Source: Populus alba (taxonomy: Eukaryota; Streptophyta; Magnoliopsida; Malpighiales; Salicaceae). From it: a stretch of DNA of 64,000 bases. The DNA lies in assembly GCF_005239225.2 (NCBI RefSeq), contig NC_133301.1:2547001-2611000 (forward strand). Direction: 5' to 3'. Made by a program: the position numbers and the translations under genes. The notes below the pieces were generated by a model that saw only the letters and a program-made list of their open reading frames with translations, was not told where the DNA came from and did no database searches. Below are positions 59,232-64,000 of the stretch, one piece after another (positions within the stretch are counted from its first letter, which is position 1; each line of letters begins with the position of its first letter).

Positions 59232-59432
59232 AACTAGATATGTAGATACTTGCAGAGCGTATTACTCTCATTCAATATAGTTGTTCTTCAATTAGCCCAC
59301 CATTTACTGATGCATTTCTCTATGTGTTTATTTAGTTTTCCTTCTGCTATAGTTGTTTGTCATCCCCCCCACTCGCCCCTACAGCGCTCACAAAACTCTT
59401 GATGGTTTCCAAAAAGATACATGTTAACTCTT

Positions 59433-59464
<32 letters not shown>

Positions 59465-59480
59465 TCTTTCTGTGTTAAAT
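59232..59480. repeat. Unit X fragment, inverted and partial
   Basis: 59232-59320 is the reverse complement of about 40748-40834 (ACTTGCAGAGCGTATTACTC and following). 59463-59480 (ATTCTTTCTGTGTTAAAT) is the reverse complement of about 40408-40426. The middle (about 59321-59440) is unlike copy 1, apart from a TA run. It ends exactly where a solo LTR starts. Confidence 0.8.
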
Positions 59481-59953
59481 TGTTAGGATATTGCCATTTA
59501 GTAGCAATACCCGACCACAAAGCAAGTGGAAGCACCATTAGTGCCACTAATGGTGGCATGTTTTAAGCCATGTTTTAAGGCTTTATTGTCCCCTCCATGT
59601 TGACAAAATGTGCTGGAGAAGCACATCACATTTGCCTATAAAAGAGGCATGTTTTGAGAGCTAAATGTGACAGGTTGTGAGTACAATAGAGAGACTAAGG
59701 AGAGAAAGAGGGGGCTGCCAAGGGCAGCAGCCCTGCTGCCATTGCAACAGCTGTAAGGGCATCAATGAGAGCTGGGAGTAGAGTGTGATCCTCCTTCTCT
59801 ATGTATTTATTTTGTATCCTTTCTCTTTCTCTAAATAATATTAACTTTTTCCCGTGGATGTAGGTGATTTGTCGAACCACGTTAAATATTGTGTCAGTGT
59901 GCTTGCCCTCTTATGAGCAATAATCATTACATCACCAGTCGGATTCCCCAACA
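59481..59953 (+). mobile_element. Solo LTR of the same retrotransposon family
   Basis: Starts TGTTAGGATATTGCC and ends GGATTCCCCAACA. From GCCATGTTTTAAGGC (about 59570) to the end it follows the 3' LTR at 58261-58727, including CCTATAAAAGAGGCATGTTT and GTGTGCTTGCCCTC. The first ~85 bases are different. No internal region or second LTR follows. The flanks (TAAAT and ATATA) do not match as a target duplication. Confidence 0.85.
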
Positions 59954-60747
59954 ATATATGATAACGATATATGAAATTTTATGTGATGAGGGCCAACAAA
60001 GCACTCGGCACTTTTGTCCTCTTACCCAATCTTTATTTAGAGTAGAAGTCTATTATATTTTTATTTTTTTTTGTAAATATGATATACAGACCAACTTATA
60101 TGCACCTCAATTAATTCCTTAAGGTTTTGAAGTTAATAACTATGTAAATCTTTAGTAACCCTAAAAATTGTAGAACTCGAATTGATACCCTTTGAAAAAC
60201 AAATATAAAATCTAATTAGTTAAGTTACATTTTTTAAATTTTATATATTACTTTTCTTGGTGTGATGGTTGGTTTTTACTGTTATGGTAGGGAAAAAAGT
60301 TGATAATTCGATACTTTAACCATTTTACTTCTATTTGGATGGATCCTCTTGTAAATATTTACTAAGCATAGCATGATGATTAAAATAATAACTAATTTGA
60401 TACATTAATTCAGCCTGAATTGAATCGTGTTTAAGAAAAACAGTCACAACCCCACTATAGCAAAATAAGTTTTCATCCACATAAGTGTGCGTGAAAGCCT
60501 TCCACCTATCTTTTGTAAGGTTTGAGTTCAGCTTGCCACGCGCCTTGGTGGATAATTCAGTTACATTTCGATTCATTTTAATTTCTAAAATAGATAAAAT
60601 AATGTTTTAATTTTTTCTATTTTTTTTTATAATTATGACAACCTTTCTCAACTAGGCCGATGTAATAATTTTGATTCCAACCATCCTACAGGCTTGCCCC
60701 ACAAATTGACAAAGGAAGCTGCCTAAAAATGGACTGGCATTAGCTAG
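59954..60747. other. Intergenic DNA, no recognised gene
   Basis: AT-rich, with short frames on both strands. None is recognisable. Confidence 0.5.
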
Positions 60748-61621
60748 GAAGTTAAATTTGCCAGATAACTTCCTATATTTAGCTTCCTCCCTCCTTGACC
60801 ATAGCCTCCAAGCTTTTAATTTTAGATTTACTCTCCTTAATTTCTAGATTATTGTCTTGTAAATACGGTATAAATCCCTACCTGTACATACATATAAACC
60901 CAGTTAAAAATCCAGAAACGTTCAATATTTTTCTCGCAGAGCCCGTCCCTTGAGTTTGAGAACACGTTATTTCAGGTATTCTTCCCCTCTCTCTTGATCA
61001 TATGATCAATTCTTTGGAACGTTGGTTGATGTTGATATTGTTCTATAAATTGCTTGCAAATTACCAAGAAATGGATAGCAAGATTCATCCATATATCTGC
61101 TAAGATCATTGAGGACAAACCATCTAGCAGGTTGTCAAGACATCCACAAAATATTATTCAGCACTCTCAGATCCATTGCTTCTATTGTTTTCTCTTAATT
61201 ATGCGAAGAAATGGCCCAAAGACCTTGAAAACTCCCCCCCGAGGACGGCGAATATTGCTTGGTCTCAGGCACCGGAACCTGCATTTAGCAAAGATCCGGC
61301 TGCTGAGATTTTTTTACTTTGCTCCCTTTACCTGAATGTTTACAGAATTTATCTTTACCTAGACGGAAAACAATAAGCCCTCGCGAAGACGGCACCCTGA
61401 CTTGGTTGCATTGCATGTTACGAGATCGTTTGATTACTTCTGTATATTACTGCAAAATTGGAATTGCATTTTCTGTGAGATATTTGCTTGTTTTACCTTC
61501 GTGGCCTCACAGTTGTTTTACAGAAATATTTGTGTTTTTAGATACTAGTAAGCTATATAAATCCAAAATCACTATTTGTTGCCTTGCCCCGAGGAGGGGT
61601 TGGAAATTTCCTTCTAAACGG

Positions 61622-61803
61622 TGTTTTTAAAATAATTTATAATTATTTTTATTTAAAATTAATTTTTAATGTTTTTAAATAATTTTGATGTGCTAATGTC
61701 AAAAATAATTTAAAAAAATATATATAATATATATTATTTTAATGTATCTCCTAGAAAAAAGTATTTTAAAAAACAAACGTTACCATATTTTCAAATACCC
61801 CCT
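61622..61803. repeat. Interspersed ~200-bp repeat inside block Y, copy B
   Basis: AATAATTTTGATGTGCTAAT and the following core match the family. It sits at the same position as the repeat at 43938-44113. Confidence 0.7.
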
Positions 61804-62497
61804 AATAATTAAGAAAATAAAAATATAATAAGATTTGTTATAAATAAAATATTTAAAGAACAAGAATAATTAGAAAATATAAAAAATATTTAGTTTTTAT
61901 TTATATACGTCAAAAAATTATTACAAACCTTTATATAGAAAAAATTAAAAATATATATTATTACTAAAAAGAAAAAAAAAGATATTCTTTAAATAGAAAA
62001 ATTATAAGAGCCTAATTATATTGAATAAAAAACTAAAAAAAATATCTAAATTAAAAAACAAAGAAATTAAAAAAAAAAAAGTTATTTGATGTCAACTAGT
62101 GCATTAATTAATGTTTGATATGAATGTGTGTTATAAATGTTTGATTTAAAAAAATATATATTAATACATTAAACCATAAAAAACAATAAAAAATATTAGT
62201 TTAATATTTTTCAAACCAAATATATTTTTAAAACAAACTTTAATATAATTTCAAATACAAAAATAAATGATGCCAGGCGTGATAAATGGAATTACATTAA
62301 TATCTAGTGACTAGTATTAACGTTGAAAATAAAACTGGTTAATATACAGTTGTCATTTATAGAAGCTTATTTAGCTAATTCCTTCTATTTCTCTTGCAAT
62401 TAACATTTATGTGTAATATATACACTTATATATGTATCTGCAGCAGAACTCTCACCACAGAGTGCAGTGGTTTTTCTTAACATTGTGAGCTTGCAAC

Positions 62498-63110
62498 ATG
62501 CCAACACTCCGGAAGACCTCTCCATTTCTACTCTTATTGCTCCTGGCAACACTCTTCCATCTCTCAATTGGCGATGTGGGCACCAGTTCCCACTACAGAC
62601 CCCCATATTTACGTAAGTGCCCAGTACTGCTACATCTACAAACATACGACTTCCATAACTGAAATTCGAAAGCTTCTCCCTCCTAATCCCTAACATGTTT
62701 TTTATGGTGTGATGCAGCCACTGCCTGTTATGGGAACTCATCATCACATTTCCCGTCAAGCAACATGTTTGCCGCGGCCGGCGAGGGAATATGGGACAAT
62801 GGCGCCGCCTGTGGAAGACAGTACCTGGTGAGATGCATCAGTGCAGCTGTCCCGAGAACTTGTCTTCCGGACCAAATCATTCAGGTTAGGATTGTTGATC
62901 GAGCACAAACATCAAGGTCAAGGCCTTCATCGAATGGGGCTACGATAGTCCTCTCCTCTACCGCTTTTGGCACCATCGCAGATCCTTCGGCAAGATTGGT
63001 TAACGTAGAATTCCAGCAGTAAGTCATGCTTGTCTTGTCTCTCTCTCAATCTTAGACTTTTCCATTTGGAACATATCTAAACGTGGCATGCTTTGGCGTG
63101 CAGGGTTTGA
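62498..63110 (+). CDS. EG45-like / plant natriuretic peptide-like secreted protein, copy B
   Basis: Exons 62498-62612, 62718-63018 and 63104-63110 join in frame to 140 codons. The gene is the same as copy A in structure, phase and nearly all bases. The changes I see in the coding exons are Ser instead of Cys at residue 30 (GTSSHYRPP) and a silent CAG for CAA near the end. Signal peptide, ACYGN, AACGRQ, RCISA and RTCLPD are intact, and there is no disabling change, so both copies look functional. Intron 2 is one base longer here. Upstream, a short TA-containing insertion separates the promoter from copy A's form. Confidence 0.9.
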
Positions 63111-63333
63111 TGAAGAAGAAGAAGAACGGTTGCTTCAAGATAAAGTGCAAGCGGTTGAGATTAAGCCAATGTGATGAGTTACGTGGGTTAGCTACCTAGC
63201 TATTTGTCTTAATTGTGGAATATTTGTGCTTTTCAACTTGTTCATTGAATTGAATATTAAGCATATTATTAATAAATTACCTTTCTTTTTTCTTGAGGAC
63301 AATTCTTCGTTTCTTCTTCGTTTCCAGAATTGA

Positions 63334-64000
63334 AGAGTATGGAGGAAACCTTTTAATTGACAAATTCTAATGTAAAGAATGCAATAACCCATTTTCTTAC
63401 TCCATTTCTAATATATTTTCAAAAAAATAAAAAGAGAAAGATTAGGCAGTGAAGTAGCAAGTGATGGAGGAAAGATCAGGGACCAAGATACAGCATGGAT
63501 CCATTATTAACATAACTAGGAAAGATTTGAAATTAAAAGGAAAGTATTACAAAATAAAAGGATTTGAAATTGAAATTAAAAATAAATGAATTTAAGACTT
63601 AAATCTAATTTAACAATAAAAATACGAGCATGCAAAATGCAGAGAGGAAGGAGCAAAAATAATTATTATTCAAAATAATTATTCAATTAAATAAATAAAA
63701 TAATAAAACAAAAATTTTTATGTTAAAATTTCTCCATATAGCTCCAATCTTTATTTTTCATATATTCTTAGCAGATTTGAGTCTTGATTTCATGAATTAT
63801 TAGGCATACAATATATAGTTAAAAAGCTTTAGATGTTTAGTTTCTAGATCAACTTTAATTGCAACAAAAATCCACCAGTAACTCTAGATATGTTCCAAAT
63901 AATACACAAAAGTCTAGTTTGATATATTTGACAATTCGTTTACTAACTTTGACCTTCTGAAATATTATGTTCACAAACTCCATTTAACCACAAAATTTAC
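63334..64000. other. Intergenic DNA at the window edge, no recognised gene
   Basis: AT-rich sequence after the duplicated block. No open frame of note and no recognised repeat. Confidence 0.5.

Larger units (their letters stand above)
60748..63333 (+). repeat. Segmental duplication block Y, copy B
   Basis: Second copy of 43091-45610, same orientation, about 17.7 kb away. Coding exons are almost identical. Non-coding parts differ by small indels and substitutions, for example a short TA-containing insertion at about 62412-62434 and one CATA unit fewer near 60890. The unrecognised upstream frame is shortened here (stop at about 61374-61376). Confidence 0.92.

Noticed and set aside
1..64000. 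CRISPR arrays, operons, bacterial-type promoters
   Set aside because: The window is plant nuclear DNA. The only regular repeats are microsatellites, tandem duplications and transposon repeats.

Overview
The window is nuclear DNA from a flowering plant, most likely Populus or another Salicaceae. Reasons: AT-rich intergenic DNA, multi-exon genes with GT-AG introns, plant-only gene families (Shaker K+ channel with ankyrin repeats and KHA domain, BOR borate exporter, plastid DXS, EG45-like secreted protein), plant LTR and CACTA transposons, and many copies of a ~200-bp interspersed repeat with GTGTTTGG-like ends that I associate with poplar. The genus is an inference.

Layout. 1-2.8 kb: no recognised gene. 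2.8-6.5 kb (-): QCR7, a cytochrome bc1 subunit, with four exons and a ~2.8-kb last intron. That intron holds a 390-bp tandem duplication and an antisense, decayed piece of mitochondrial rps4. 6.7-10.7 kb: repeats and microsatellites. 10.8-14.5 kb: tandem array of five ~730-750-bp AT-rich units. 15.8-21.05 kb (+): AKT1/AKT6-type inward-rectifier K+ channel, 12 exons, 897 codons. 22.0-22.8 kb (-): decayed LINE. 24.0-27.7 kb (-): BOR4-like boron transporter, 11 exons, 666 codons. 29-32 kb: microsatellite, mini-LTR (TRIM-like) element and a 182-bp tandem duplication. 33.4-39.0 kb (-): type III DXS-like gene, 10 exons, 715 codons, with an altered cofactor motif.

39.3-64 kb is a transposon-rich, duplicated region. 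A ~2.5-kb block carrying a small secreted EG45-like gene occurs twice in the same orientation (43.1-45.6 and 60.7-63.3 kb). A second unit, called X here, occurs at 39.8-40.8 and 45.6-46.3 kb, and in inverted, partial form at 59.2-59.5 kb. Between the duplicated blocks sits a nest. An LTR retrotransposon with no recognisable coding sequence spans 46,293-58,727, and its 5' LTR is split by an 8.8-kb CACTA (En/Spm) transposon at 46,362-55,192 flanked by a 3-bp AAT duplication. The CACTA carries a broken TNP2-type transposase and a second, TNPA-like gene, both on the minus strand, and is full of CCGACGGA/TCCGTCGG motifs. A solo LTR of the same retrotransposon family lies at 59,481-59,953.

The genes are unrelated housekeeping and transport functions (respiration, K+ uptake, borate efflux, plastid isoprenoid metabolism, secreted apoplastic protein) and do not form a cluster. 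Exon boundaries were read by eye from splice sites, codon phase and remembered family sequence. All five intact gene models close in frame with no internal stop. I found no tRNA, rRNA or CRISPR.
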